NCBI GenBank assembly: GCA_963783955.1
Contig: CAWAPN010000005.1
Coordinates: 744,001 to 808,000 of the forward strand
DNA from: Acidiferrum sp963783955
Lineage (GTDB): Bacteria > Acidobacteriota > Terriglobia > Acidiferrales > UBA7541
Length of the DNA: 64,000 bases
Reading direction: 5' to 3'
How positions within the stretch are numbered: position 1 is the first letter of the stretch; the number at the start of each line of letters is the position of its first letter. Position numbers and translations under genes: made by a program. This document shows positions 33,420 through 42,064 of the stretch, in pieces. The notes beneath the pieces are model-generated. The model was not told the origin of the DNA and made no database searches. It worked only from the letters and a program-made list of their open reading frames with translations.

Positions 33420-33917
33420 TTAGTTCGCGATGGTGGGGGAGTCGCCTGTTCTGTGGTCGATAATCTGGAAGAGCAGGAAGGCATGGACGGCGTCGGTGGT
33501 TTCGGCGCTGCTGGTGAGGATGCGGATTCTTGCACCTCGTTCCGTTTCCGTCACGGTGTAACGAATGTCGGACTTTAGACGGGCCATTGTCGCTACCCCG
33601 GGCGGGTTGGTGTCATGAATCAACGCGGGGACGTTGAAATTTCCATTCGAGAACATGCTTACGATGTGGCTCAGGTGGACGCGAATCTGCTCGACGCCGG
33701 CTTTGTCGTTCGGGTCATTCGCTTCCACGAGGATTTCACCGCCATCCTTCAGGAGGCGGAAATGATGCGTGGTGGTTTCGTGGGAAAAGCCCATTTCGTG
33801 GTCGCCGCGCTGAGCGACACCGTCCTGGCGCGTGGCTTGGTCGGGCGGCGCGGTTTGTTGCGCCGCGGCACAGGCGGGCAGGGCGGTCAGCAGGCATGCC
33901 AAGAGGATGTTTCGCAT
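33420..33917 (-). CDS. exported hypothetical protein
   Basis: A 165-residue protein from ATG 33917 (GGGAGGC upstream) with a signal peptide (MRNILLACLLTALPACAAAQQ). The mature part holds FSHETTTHHFRLLKDGGEILVEAND, followed by a helix-rich region (GVEQIRVHLSHIVSMFSNGNF) and a strand pair ending IRYTVTETERGARIRILTSS. No family is recognised. It lies 93 bases downstream of the pilin-like gene on the same strand and could be co-transcribed with it. Confidence 0.68.
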   Translation of the reverse strand: MRNILLACLLTALPACAAAQQTAPPDQATRQDGVAQRGDHEMGFSHETTTHHFRLLKDGGEILVEANDPNDKAGVEQIRVHLSHIVSMFSNGNFNVPALIHDTNPPGVATMARLKSDIRYTVTETERGARIRILTSSAETTDAVHAFLLFQIIDHRTGDSPTIAN

Positions 33918-34010
33918 GGGTGCCTCCCTTCGAATAGAGTCTTTGATAGGAGGATAGTAGCAGGAGTGACGGGTTTGCGGGCCGAATACACGAAAAGCCA
34001 CAGAGTTCGA

Positions 34011-34535
34011 TCACCTGCGGGTCTCGCCCTCCGGAACAAGCTGACGCGCGGCGAAACATTGCAAGACGGAAGAGTCGTTGTCGTAGAAGAGTTGGCCTGT
34101 TTGGTCGGTGCAGAATGCGCGGACGCCACTCCCGCCAGGCTTCGTTGGGACCGCGGTCACCTGATAGTGGGTGACTATTCCGTTGGCCTCCGGAGCGCAA
34201 CCAATCAAGGCAAACATGTATCCGCTCGATTCGCCGGAGAGAGCTTCCGTCGAGTGGTGCGGATCGCTGGTCCGCTGAGCGGCCTCGAGCAGCGGGAATT
34301 TGCAGGCAAAGCCCTTGTCTAGGTGTGCCACGGAATACAGAGTTTCGAGGGTATTGATTTTATGAAGGGAGACGACAGCAGCGGATTCGTTGCTGGCCGC
34401 TCCGAAATATTTGTCGTGCCACCACGGAATTACCGTGAAAACGAAAAACAGAAGAAAAATGACCGAGCTTAAAGCGATCCAAAACTTCCGTTCGCCTATT
34501 TTGAACTGTTCAAGGAAACTGGCGGCTTTGTTCAT
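34011..34535 (-). CDS. membrane-anchored pilin-like protein
   Basis: A 174-residue protein. An N-terminal amphipathic stretch and one membrane helix (FWIALSSVIFLLFFVFTVIPWW, residues 19-40) precede a soluble domain that follows the pattern of acidobacterial type IV pilins: ESAAVVSLHKINTLETLYS, GYMFALIGCAPEANG, HYQVTAVPTKPGGSGVRAF and CTDQTGQLFYD. It lacks a prepilin peptidase site (no G-F-T-L-x-E), so it is not processed as a normal pilin. Cysteines at about 77, 112, 142 and 159 may pair. Confidence 0.6.
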   Translation of the reverse strand: MNKAASFLEQFKIGERKFWIALSSVIFLLFFVFTVIPWWHDKYFGAASNESAAVVSLHKINTLETLYSVAHLDKGFACKFPLLEAAQRTSDPHHSTEALSGESSGYMFALIGCAPEANGIVTHYQVTAVPTKPGGSGVRAFCTDQTGQLFYDNDSSVLQCFAARQLVPEGETRR

Positions 34536-35188
34536 GGAGCCCCTTGGGACGAAGTGATCGATGATTGTACTTCATCAGGCAGCGGCGCCTTGCTTGCGCA
34601 CGAGATTCCGTTTCGAGGGAGGCAGCGTCGATCGGGCAGGAGGGGCACCGAGATCCGGGCCATGGGCAGGCGTCCCGATGTGTTGGGAGGCCTACCCTTT
34701 GTGGCCCGTTTCCTTCTCTACAAGTTTATTCGCTCGGGCCCAGTCCAAAGTTACGGCATCATGCAAATAGACTAACGAGTGTTATGAGAATACTAGATCG
34801 GGTATTAACGAACCTTAGAGCCACTATAGGTAAAACTTGACAGCATAAGGATTGCTAGTAGGATTCACCTCGCCGGGGCTCGTCGGGTTTGGCAGAACTT
34901 TGGTCGGTGGACGGGTTCCCGGCGCTCTTTGCGGTCTAGAGAATCCGAAGACCCAGCCTCACAGCCGAGGCTGGGACCCTCCGTGTTTATGTGGATTCCA
35001 GTCGACGCTGCAGCGCTCTCTTCTCATCGGGCACACCTGCGGACAAATCAAGAAAATCCCTCCGGCGGCGGTAGGGGAGCAAAAGTGGTAGTACCGTTCG
35101 CATAAAGAGTGGGTATTTTCAAATGCCACAGGGTGAACCATGCTGGTCCAGATACGGTCGATCAAAGTAAGACAGGAGACGACTCTCA
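34536..35188. other. intergenic with an inverted repeat
   Basis: About 650 bases without a supported gene. CCCAGCCTC (34952-34960) and GAGGCTGGG (34967-34975) form a perfect 9-bp hairpin with a 6-base loop. A TTGACA (34837-34842) with TAGGAT 16 bases later could be a promoter, but no gene follows within 300 bases. Confidence 0.4.
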
Positions 35189-35800
35189 ATGAGATCAGAG
35201 AATGCGCGGTTTTGTTCGAGATCCTTGGCACAAGGTTTGCTGGCCTGCGTCGCGGGTTTGTTGCTTTGGGCGCCGCAGGCCGGCCCGCAAACGAATGCGA
35301 GCGCTACGCAAAGTGTCGAGGAACGGGATGGACAGCATGACTTCGATTTTCAGTTTGGCAGCTGGAAAGTGCACAACCGGCGTCTGCTGCATCCGTTGAC
35401 GGGTTCGCATGAGTGGATGGAGTTTGACGGCACCGTGGTTGCGAGGCCCGTTTGGGGCGGCCGGGCAAACATGGATGAATTCGAGGGCGAGTCGTCCAGC
35501 GGGCACATCGAAGGAATGACGGTACGGACGTATAACCCGAAGACGCATGAGTGGAGCATTTACTGGGCGAATCAGAAGAACGGCTTCATTCCTCTACCGG
35601 CAACGGTGGGAAAATTCAACGATCACGGTGTCGGCGAGTTTTACGACCAGGAAGAATTCAACGGCAGGAGCATCTTTGTGCGGTTTATCTGGACGGTGCA
35701 ATCCGCGGACCAGACCCGCTGGGAGCAGGCGTTTTCCGTGGATGGAGGCAAAACCTGGGAGACGAACTGGATCATTACCGCGAGCAAAGTGAAATCGTAA
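35189..35800 (+). CDS. exported DUF1579-like protein
   Basis: A 203-residue protein with a signal peptide (LAQGLLACVAGLLLWAPQAGP). The mature domain starts HDFDFQFGSWKVHNRRLLHPLTGSHEW and continues with EFEGESSSGHIEGMTVRTYNPKTHEWSIYW and a closing KTWETNWIITASK. This matches the lipocalin-like DUF1579 family (F-x-x-x-x-G-x-W opening). AGGAG lies 9 bases upstream of ATG. Function of the family is unknown; periplasmic location is inferred. Confidence 0.75.
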   Translation: MRSENARFCSRSLAQGLLACVAGLLLWAPQAGPQTNASATQSVEERDGQHDFDFQFGSWKVHNRRLLHPLTGSHEWMEFDGTVVARPVWGGRANMDEFEGESSSGHIEGMTVRTYNPKTHEWSIYWANQKNGFIPLPATVGKFNDHGVGEFYDQEEFNGRSIFVRFIWTVQSADQTRWEQAFSVDGGKTWETNWIITASKVKS

Positions 35801-36400
35801 AGCACGGCAGCCGCCCTCCGTCGCCTCTTCGGCGCTGAAGTCGGCGACTGGTCCGCGGCGACTGCGTGTCGGCGCGACAGTCAACGCGACTGCGTGTCTG
35901 TTACGTCGCTAAGAAGGCTGGCCATGGCGGACTCCGAGACGCTTCCTGGCCAAGTCATTTCCCATAACCGCATTATGGAAAGGCTTGGAGGCGGAGGCAT
36001 GGGCGTGGTGTACAAACGTCGGATTGTCACCTGACGGAAAGTTGCTGGCATTCGAAACCAGCGAAGGGCGGCACAACGGAGAATTCTACACATCAGGGCA
36101 TAGCCATTGTGTCGCTCGTCGTGAGCGCGCAGAGCGACTCCTGCAGCCGCATCCGCAGGTTCAGAGTGGGCCGAGGTTCTCACCCGCAAGCAGTACTGCC
36201 GCCGTACTACGAAAAACGATCGAAGGCGGGGCTTCGGCGCGGTTGGCGTTGAGTGCACACCGGCCGCGCCTTTCTACGTTTTTGTCCGACCAACGTATAT
36301 AATTGCGCCGCCATCTCTGTGCTCGCTTATGCCCCAAACGAGTCCGCGAAGAGAGGAAGCCCTTGCCCATGCTGCGACCCGTCTGAATAAGGAGACTGTG
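35801..36400. other. gene-poor region with a kinase relic and a short direct repeat
   Basis: Holds the kinase relic at 35924-36098 (separate entry) and a direct repeat GCGACTGCGTGTC shortly after 35855 and again shortly after 35885. The section from 36100 to the ribosome site of the PEP-CTERM gene has no recognised content. Confidence 0.45.
35924..36098 (+). pseudogene. serine/threonine kinase-TolB relic with internal deletion
   Basis: From ATG 35924 the frame reads MADSETLPGQVISHNRIMER, then LGGGGMGVVYKR, the start of a bacterial Ser/Thr kinase through the glycine-rich loop. Immediately after, in the +1 frame, comes GLSPDGKLLAFETSEGRHNGEF, a TolB/WD40 repeat of the kind found at the far C-terminus of such proteins. 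About 700 intervening residues are missing. This is a gene collapsed by deletion. Confidence 0.7.
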
Positions 36401-36955
36401 ATGAAGAGATTTGCTTTGCTCCTGCTGCTCATCCTCGTAACACCTTTCTACGCCCACTCGCAAGACCTGTTGATTACGGATAGCGCGGATTTTCAAAGTC
36501 CCTCGCAACCGAATCTGCAAATGGTCTTCTATTCACAATTTGTGTTTGATCCAGTCACTGGGCAGATCATGCCAGGCACGATGACGTATAGCGTGACCGA
36601 TCCGTTCGGGCTTGGCCCGTTCACCGCGCCTTCGAACGGCCCCAGCGGATTTTTCAATTTCCTCGGACCCGACAATACGTGGATCCAGATCGGCAACAAC
36701 TACGGATCCGATCCGTGGCCGGCGCCGGGCACTTACGGACCGTTCGATACCGCGCTACTGTGCGGCGTGGGTGGCGGACCGGTTTCCACGGCGTGTGCGA
36801 ACAGCTTTGACAGCGCGGGGTTCACGCCCGCGAACAGCGGGATGCTGACGGTTCAAAACGAACCGGCCGAGACTCCGGAGCCTTCCACGCTGGTGCTGGT
36901 TGCGGCCGGAGGGCTGCTGTTCGGATTGATCGAGCTGATCCGGAGACGCGCGTGA
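36401..36955 (+). CDS. PEP-CTERM sorting-domain protein
   Basis: A 184-residue exported protein. Signal peptide MKRFALLLLLILVTPFYAHS; a beta-rich middle with two cysteines (LLCGVG, STACAN) near residues 122 and 133; then the sorting tail: TPEPSTL, a hydrophobic helix (VLVAAGGLLFGLIELI) and RRRA. This PEP plus helix plus Arg-rich layout is recognised by exosortases, which cut near the PEP motif and attach the protein at the surface. AAGGAGAC precedes the ATG. Its stop overlaps the start of the exosortase gene (GTGA). Confidence 0.88.
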   Translation: MKRFALLLLLILVTPFYAHSQDLLITDSADFQSPSQPNLQMVFYSQFVFDPVTGQIMPGTMTYSVTDPFGLGPFTAPSNGPSGFFNFLGPDNTWIQIGNNYGSDPWPAPGTYGPFDTALLCGVGGGPVSTACANSFDSAGFTPANSGMLTVQNEPAETPEPSTLVLVAAGGLLFGLIELIRRRA

Positions 36956-37470
36956 TCCGCAAACACATCTTTTTTGCGGTGCTCTCTGTACTACTCATGA
37001 TCTACCTGTCGGGTCAGCTGTTTATCGGGTGGTTCAGTTCCCTGTTACAGAGAGCATCGACGACCATGGCAGTGTGGCTATTCGCTTTGACCGGCGTACC
37101 CGTCGAACGTGACGGATTCGTTCTGCACACGGTAAACAATGTGAGCGTTTTCGTTTCGAAAGATTGCGGCGGAATACGCTCGACACTGGCGATGCTGATC
37201 CTGGCCGTGGTGGCCACTTATCTTTACTTGCGAACGCCGTGGCGGCAAGCCGCATTCATCGTGGCTGCGCTGGCTCTGACTGTTTTCAAGAATGCAGTGC
37301 GCATTGTGACCTTGGCGCTGCTGGGGGCTTACGTTAATCCCGGCTTTCTCTACGGGAGGCTCCACAGCGAAAGCGCCGTGATCTTTTTTCTGTTCGCCAT
37401 GATTTTGCTGGTGCCCTACCTGTGGTACCTGCACAAGGGCGAACCGGCAGCGGTGATCGAGAGCCATTAA
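36952..37470 (+). CDS. exosortase/archaeosortase family protein
   Basis: A 172-residue integral membrane transpeptidase-like protein with about five helices. The three catalytic residues are in place: Cys in SKDCGGIRS, Arg in FKNAVRIVTL and His in GRLHSESA. It is much shorter than EpsH-type XrtA and close to single-target exosortases. It starts with GTG overlapping the stop of the PEP-CTERM gene, so the two are translationally coupled and are very probably enzyme and dedicated substrate. Confidence 0.88.
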   Translation: MIRKHIFFAVLSVLLMIYLSGQLFIGWFSSLLQRASTTMAVWLFALTGVPVERDGFVLHTVNNVSVFVSKDCGGIRSTLAMLILAVVATYLYLRTPWRQAAFIVAALALTVFKNAVRIVTLALLGAYVNPGFLYGRLHSESAVIFFLFAMILLVPYLWYLHKGEPAAVIESH

Positions 37471-37489
37471 AGCCGATCCGCGTGGGCGC

Positions 37490-38368
37490 TCAGGACTTGC
37501 TGGCGGATCTGGCGATGTGGGACGCGGCGATGCGCTGGCGGGCGTAGGCGGACCAAGGCCCAACGGGATCGAGCCTGACGTAGGCTTGCCAGTGTTCGCG
37601 GGCTTCGGCGAACGAGCGTAATTTCTCGCAGACAAAAGCCAGATTGTAGTGGGCGTCGCTGTGATTCGGATCGAGAGTCACCGCTTCGCGTAGGTGCCGG
37701 CGCGCCTGTTCGAGTTGGCCCATTTCCTCGAGGACGCTGCCGAGATTGAAGTGCGCGAGGGCATTTTGCGGTTGTACCGCGAGGGCGCGCCGAAAGCAGT
37801 TCGCGGCTTTCTCAAAATCCTTATCCTCGTAATAAAGCGTTCCACAGTTTAGGAGCGCATCGGCGTTCTGGGGATCGGTTTCGACGCAGCGGTTGTATGC
37901 GTCGATGGCGTCGGGCCTGGTGGCTTGGTCGGATTCATAAGAGAGGGCCATGGCCAGCCAGTCGGCGGCACTGCGCTTGGCGATGAAGCGAACGCTTTCG
38001 TCGAGTTCGCGCGTTTGAAAGTTCAAGACGAATTGGCCCGAGACAGGTTCGAGGCGCGCGGCGCCCTGTTCGACCAGCACATCCTTCCCGTCGGAAAGAA
38101 TGCGCAATTGAGAAAGCGGGGCGTCTACCTGCGAGAGTTTTTCGTTGAGAGCGGAAAGGGCTTTCTGGAGGCGGTTGGCGGAGACGCCGTTTTCGAGCAA
38201 CTGTTTGACGGTGCGCAGGCCGATGAGGTCGCGGAAATCGTAGTAGGGCGTGGCCTGATTCCCCTGCGGAGATACAAGGCCGAGACGGTCCCAAGAGTCC
38301 AACTGCTTGCGAGTCAGACCGAGGATGCGTTGCACGTCCGCGGGGCTGAATCTTTCCGTGGCACCCAT
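37490..38368 (-). CDS. MerR-type HTH protein with TPR repeats
   Basis: A 292-residue protein. Residues about 7-80 are a MerR-like winged helix (FSPADVQRILGLTRKQLDSWDRLGLVSPQ, YYDFRDLIGLRTVKQLLENGVS). After a linker with a short helical hairpin come at least three TPRs from about 140 (ALSYESDQATRPDAIDAYNRCVETDPQ; ALLNCGTLYYEDKDFEKAANCFRRALAVQPQ; AHFNLGSVLEEMGQLEQARRHLREAVTLDPN). No metal-binding cysteine set is present. Probably a regulator whose partner binds the TPR domain. It is 6 bp downstream of ku on the same strand and may be co-transcribed with it. Confidence 0.8.
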   Translation of the reverse strand: MGATERFSPADVQRILGLTRKQLDSWDRLGLVSPQGNQATPYYDFRDLIGLRTVKQLLENGVSANRLQKALSALNEKLSQVDAPLSQLRILSDGKDVLVEQGAARLEPVSGQFVLNFQTRELDESVRFIAKRSAADWLAMALSYESDQATRPDAIDAYNRCVETDPQNADALLNCGTLYYEDKDFEKAANCFRRALAVQPQNALAHFNLGSVLEEMGQLEQARRHLREAVTLDPNHSDAHYNLAFVCEKLRSFAEAREHWQAYVRLDPVGPWSAYARQRIAASHIARSASKS

Positions 38369-38374
38369 TAATAC

Positions 38375-39253
38375 TTAGCCGACCTTCTTCCCCCGTTTTT
38401 GCGCAGCGGGGGCAGGTTGCACGGCGCGAGCCGGAGGTTTCTTGCCTCCCGCCGGCACGGCAACCGGACCTGCCAGAGCAGCCGCAGGGGCTTGCTTCTC
38501 GGCGATGCTCTTCTTCAGAGCTTCCATCAAATCGATGACCGGCGCAAGATGCGGTTGTGGAGCTTCGGCGACTTCCTGACCTTGCAGCTTCGCGGCGATC
38601 ATGGCGCGGACGCTGTCGCTGTACTCGTCGCGATATTTTTCCGGCTGAAAGGGAGCGGCCAGGCTTTGAATGAGCTGCTCCGCAAGCTTCTTTTCCTGAT
38701 CCTTTACTTCGACCTTATCGGTGCTGATGGTTTCGGCGGCACGAATTTCGTTGGAGTAGAACATGGTGTGCAGCGTCAAATTTCTTGCGCCGGGGCGAAT
38801 AACCACGATGTGCTCGCGCTGGTGCATGGTGATTTTGGCGATGGCGCCGTAGCCGGTTTCTTCCATGGCTTTCATCAATAGCTTGTAGGCTTTCAGACCG
38901 GGGTCTTCTGGCGTGATGTAGTAGGAGGAATCGAAATAAAGCGGATCCATTTCGGAGAGCTTGACGAACTCCAGGATTTCCATCACGCGCGCGGAGGGAG
39001 GCTCGATTTTGTCGAGTTCCTCTTCGTTGAACAGAACGTATTGGTCTTTGTCGTACTCGTAGCCCTTGACGATTTCGGAGCGCTCCACATTGCGGTTGCA
39101 AACGGGGCAGAAAAGCGGCTGCTTCAGGCGGGAATGGCAGACATTGTGGAGTTGGTTGAAGCTGACGCGCTCGCCGCGAGCGGCGGCAAACAGGCGCACC
39201 GGAATCGAAATCAACCCGAAGGTCAGGTGGCCCTTCCAGATTGTAGTGGCCAT
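38375..39253 (-). CDS. ku: Ku protein (non-homologous end joining)
   Basis: A 292-residue bacterial Ku, forming the ring dimer that binds broken DNA ends and recruits LigD. The start MATTIWKGHLTFGLISIPVRL is diagnostic. The core includes HNVCHSRLKQPLFCPVCNR, a C-x2-C, and IRPGARNLTLHTMFYSNEIR. The C-terminal 60 residues are Lys-, Pro- and Ala-rich (QPAPAAQKRGKKVG), the basic tail that binds DNA in other Ku proteins. ATG 39253 is used although the frame is open far upstream. Divergent from ligD across 147 bp, so a shared promoter region is likely. Confidence 0.95.
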   Translation of the reverse strand: MATTIWKGHLTFGLISIPVRLFAAARGERVSFNQLHNVCHSRLKQPLFCPVCNRNVERSEIVKGYEYDKDQYVLFNEEELDKIEPPSARVMEILEFVKLSEMDPLYFDSSYYITPEDPGLKAYKLLMKAMEETGYGAIAKITMHQREHIVVIRPGARNLTLHTMFYSNEIRAAETISTDKVEVKDQEKKLAEQLIQSLAAPFQPEKYRDEYSDSVRAMIAAKLQGQEVAEAPQPHLAPVIDLMEALKKSIAEKQAPAAALAGPVAVPAGGKKPPARAVQPAPAAQKRGKKVG

Positions 39254-39400
39254 GGCTAGGCTCCTCCGACTGGGCGAATTTGGCCGTGAACGAGTCTTTA
39301 AGGTTAGCGAGCGCCCCGGCCGGATGCAAGCCGAAATACGGGCAAAAACCCTAAAAAGTACCTCTAAAAACTGTAGAAACGCCTGAGATAGAATGCGTCC

Positions 39401-42055
39401 ATGGCGAAGCCGAAGAAGCTCGAGGAGTACAAGAAGAAGAGGCAATTCGATCGCACGCCGGAGCCGTCCGGGACCGAGACCACCACGAAAACGGAGAATA
39501 CCTTTGTGGTGCAGAAGCACGCCGCGCGGCGTTTGCACTACGACTTTCGGCTGGCCATTGATGGCACGCTGAAATCCTGGGCGGTGCCGAAGGGGCCTTC
39601 TTTGAACCCGGACGATAAGCGGCTGGCGGTGCGCACCGAGGATCACCCACTGGACTACGCGAATTTCGAAGGGAACATTCCCGAGGGCAGCTACGGAGCC
39701 GGCACCGTTATGGTGTGGGACCGCGGGACATTTCAAGTGGAGGGAAAGGACCATGCTGCGAAGCAAGTGGAGCGCGGCGAGATTAAATTTGCATTGAACG
39801 GAGAAAAACTGCGCGGCAGTTTTGTGATCGTCAAGTTGAAGCACAGCGAAAAGGGCAACGAATGGCTGATGATCAAACACAAAGACGCTGCGGTCGATGC
39901 CAACTGGAACATCGATGAGCACGACGGATCGGTGTTGAGTGGGCGTGTGCTCGAAGAGATTAAAGCGCAGGAAGCGCCGAAGCGGGAGCCGAGTCCATTG
40001 CATCCCGCGGAACTCGACGGCGCGAAAAAGACGGCAATGCCCGCGCGCGTGGCACCGATGCTGACAACGCTTTCGGAGAGGGCATTCTCCGATCCGAATT
40101 GGCTGTTCGAAATCAAGTGGGATGGCGTGCGGGCGCTGGCGTGGATCGAAGATGGCAAATTGACGTTGCGCGCTCGATCGGGATCGGACATTACTTCGCA
40201 ATATCCGGATCTGACCGGACTGAAGGAAGCATTCAGCGGCCGCCAAGCCGTTATTGACGGCGAAATAGCGGCGCTCGATAAGCGCGGGCACAGCGATTTT
40301 GAAAAGTTGCAGGAACGGATGCACGTGAGGAATCCGCCGCAAACACTGATTTCGCTATATCCGGTGGTTTATTTTGCGTTCGATCTTTTGTACTGCGACG
40401 GGTACGACCTGAGAGCAGCGCCTCTGCTCGAACGCAAACGGCTTTTGCAGCGGCGGCTGCACGGTGCGGAAAGAATCCGCTATTCCGATCATCTACTTGA
40501 ACAAGGAAAAGAACTGTTTGAGCTTGCCAAACAAAATGAGCTCGAAGGCATCGTCGCGAAGCGAATTGACAGCCGGTATGCCAGCGAACGCAGCGCGAAC
40601 TGGTTGAAGGTGAAAACGTCGAAGTCGCTTGATGCGGTGGTGGGAGGATGGACGGCGCCGCGAGGAGCGGGCGCGCCACTTGGTTCGTTGTTACTGGGAC
40701 TGTATCAGGGAAAGAAGCTGCGCTTTATCGGACATGCGGGGAGCGGGTTCGACGCCAAGACGCACAAAGAAGCGGCGGAGGCACTGAAGAAATTGGAAAC
40801 GGGGAAGTCTCCGTTCGACGAAGTTCCCGAGACGAACGAGAAAGCGACGTGGGTGAAACCTGGCCTGGTCGCGCGCGTGCGGTTCAGCGGATGGACCCAG
40901 GAACACCGCCTACGGCATCCCGTATTTATGGGGATCCGCGAAGACAAGAAGCCCGAAGAGTGCGTTTGGGAAAACGAGGCTGCGACGCCGGAAACGGCAC
41001 CTGAGCCAGTGAGCGCACCAAGTGTGGTACGCGCACCGCCGATCGCGGGAAAAGTCTTGAGCACGAAGGCGCAAATCGAAGGCGAACTTTTCAAAGGGCA
41101 CGCGGAGAACGCGGTTTGGGAACTTGAGGGCAAGCGGTTCCGGCTGAGTCATCTGAACAAAGTGTATTTTCCGGAATCGGGCTACACGAAGCGCGATCTG
41201 ATCGCCTATTACTACCGGATGGCGGATTATGTTTTGCCGTTTTTGAAGGATCGTCCACTGGTGTTGCGAAGGTATCCAGACGGAATCAAGGGCCAGGCGT
41301 TTTTTCAGAAAAATATGAATGAAAGCCTGGGTTTGCCGGATTGGTTTCAGACCGTTCCAATCGATTCGGAATCGAAAGGCGTGCAGATGCCGTACGCGGT
41401 CGCCAATGATCGCGCTTCGCTGATCTATCTGACCGGCCTTGGGTGCATCGACCACAATCCCTGGAGCAGCCGGTTCCCGGATCTGGCGCATCCTGACTAT
41501 TTCTTTTTTGATCTCGATCCGTCAGAGGGCACGGAATTTTCCGTTGTGGTCACCGTTGCCAAAGCGCTGTACGAAAAATTGGAAGGTTTGAAGCTGAATG
41601 TGTTTTTGAAGACATCTGGAGCCACGGGAATCCATTTGTATGTTCCGGTCGAACCGGTCTACACCTACGAGCAGTTGCGCACGTTTGCGGAGATTGTGGC
41701 GCGAATGGTAAGCGCGGAGCATGCGAAGCTGGTGACAAACGAACGGAGCGTTGCGAAGCGACCTGCCGGCCGCGTGCTTATCGACGTGCAACAAAACGCG
41801 GAGGGGAGACCGCTGGCCGCCCCTTACGTGGTGCGCGCGTTTCCGAAAGCGCCGGTTTCGACACCGCTGCATCCTCACGAGTTGCGGGCGAGTCTTAAGC
41901 CTGAAAAGCTGAATATCAAAACGCTGCCTGCACGCTTGAAGGAAGAAGGCGATTTGTGGGGTGATTTCTGGAAACGGCAACAAAGACTGGACGACGCGAT
42001 ACAGTTGCTGAGCGGCGACATCACGCCAAAAGCGACGCAGCCGAAGAGGCGGTGA
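39401..42055 (+). CDS. ligD: multifunctional DNA ligase D (PE-LIG-POL)
   Basis: An 884-residue LigD with all three domains in the Pseudomonas-type order. Residues about 30-165 are the 3'-phosphoesterase (VVQKHAARRLHYDFRLAIDG, AVPKGPS, HPLDYANFEG). The ATP-dependent ligase follows with the adenylated lysine near 239 in EIKWDGVRAL and motif IIIa-V residues including GIVAKR and WLKVK. From about 575 is the primase-polymerase (LSHLNKVYFPESGYTKRDL, DLDPSEG with the metal aspartates, TSGATGIHLYVP). It repairs double-strand breaks with Ku. The gene appears complete. Confidence 0.96.
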   Translation: MAKPKKLEEYKKKRQFDRTPEPSGTETTTKTENTFVVQKHAARRLHYDFRLAIDGTLKSWAVPKGPSLNPDDKRLAVRTEDHPLDYANFEGNIPEGSYGAGTVMVWDRGTFQVEGKDHAAKQVERGEIKFALNGEKLRGSFVIVKLKHSEKGNEWLMIKHKDAAVDANWNIDEHDGSVLSGRVLEEIKAQEAPKREPSPLHPAELDGAKKTAMPARVAPMLTTLSERAFSDPNWLFEIKWDGVRALAWIEDGKLTLRARSGSDITSQYPDLTGLKEAFSGRQAVIDGEIAALDKRGHSDFEKLQERMHVRNPPQTLISLYPVVYFAFDLLYCDGYDLRAAPLLERKRLLQRRLHGAERIRYSDHLLEQGKELFELAKQNELEGIVAKRIDSRYASERSANWLKVKTSKSLDAVVGGWTAPRGAGAPLGSLLLGLYQGKKLRFIGHAGSGFDAKTHKEAAEALKKLETGKSPFDEVPETNEKATWVKPGLVARVRFSGWTQEHRLRHPVFMGIREDKKPEECVWENEAATPETAPEPVSAPSVVRAPPIAGKVLSTKAQIEGELFKGHAENAVWELEGKRFRLSHLNKVYFPESGYTKRDLIAYYYRMADYVLPFLKDRPLVLRRYPDGIKGQAFFQKNMNESLGLPDWFQTVPIDSESKGVQMPYAVANDRASLIYLTGLGCIDHNPWSSRFPDLAHPDYFFFDLDPSEGTEFSVVVTVAKALYEKLEGLKLNVFLKTSGATGIHLYVPVEPVYTYEQLRTFAEIVARMVSAEHAKLVTNERSVAKRPAGRVLIDVQQNAEGRPLAAPYVVRAFPKAPVSTPLHPHELRASLKPEKLNIKTLPARLKEEGDLWGDFWKRQQRLDDAIQLLSGDITPKATQPKRR

Positions 42056-42064
42056 GCCGGTGAG

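Noticed and set aside
39254..40342. N-terminal extension of ku to 655 residues
   Set aside because: The extension runs antisense to ligD; Ku proteins begin at MATTIWKG, present at 39253.
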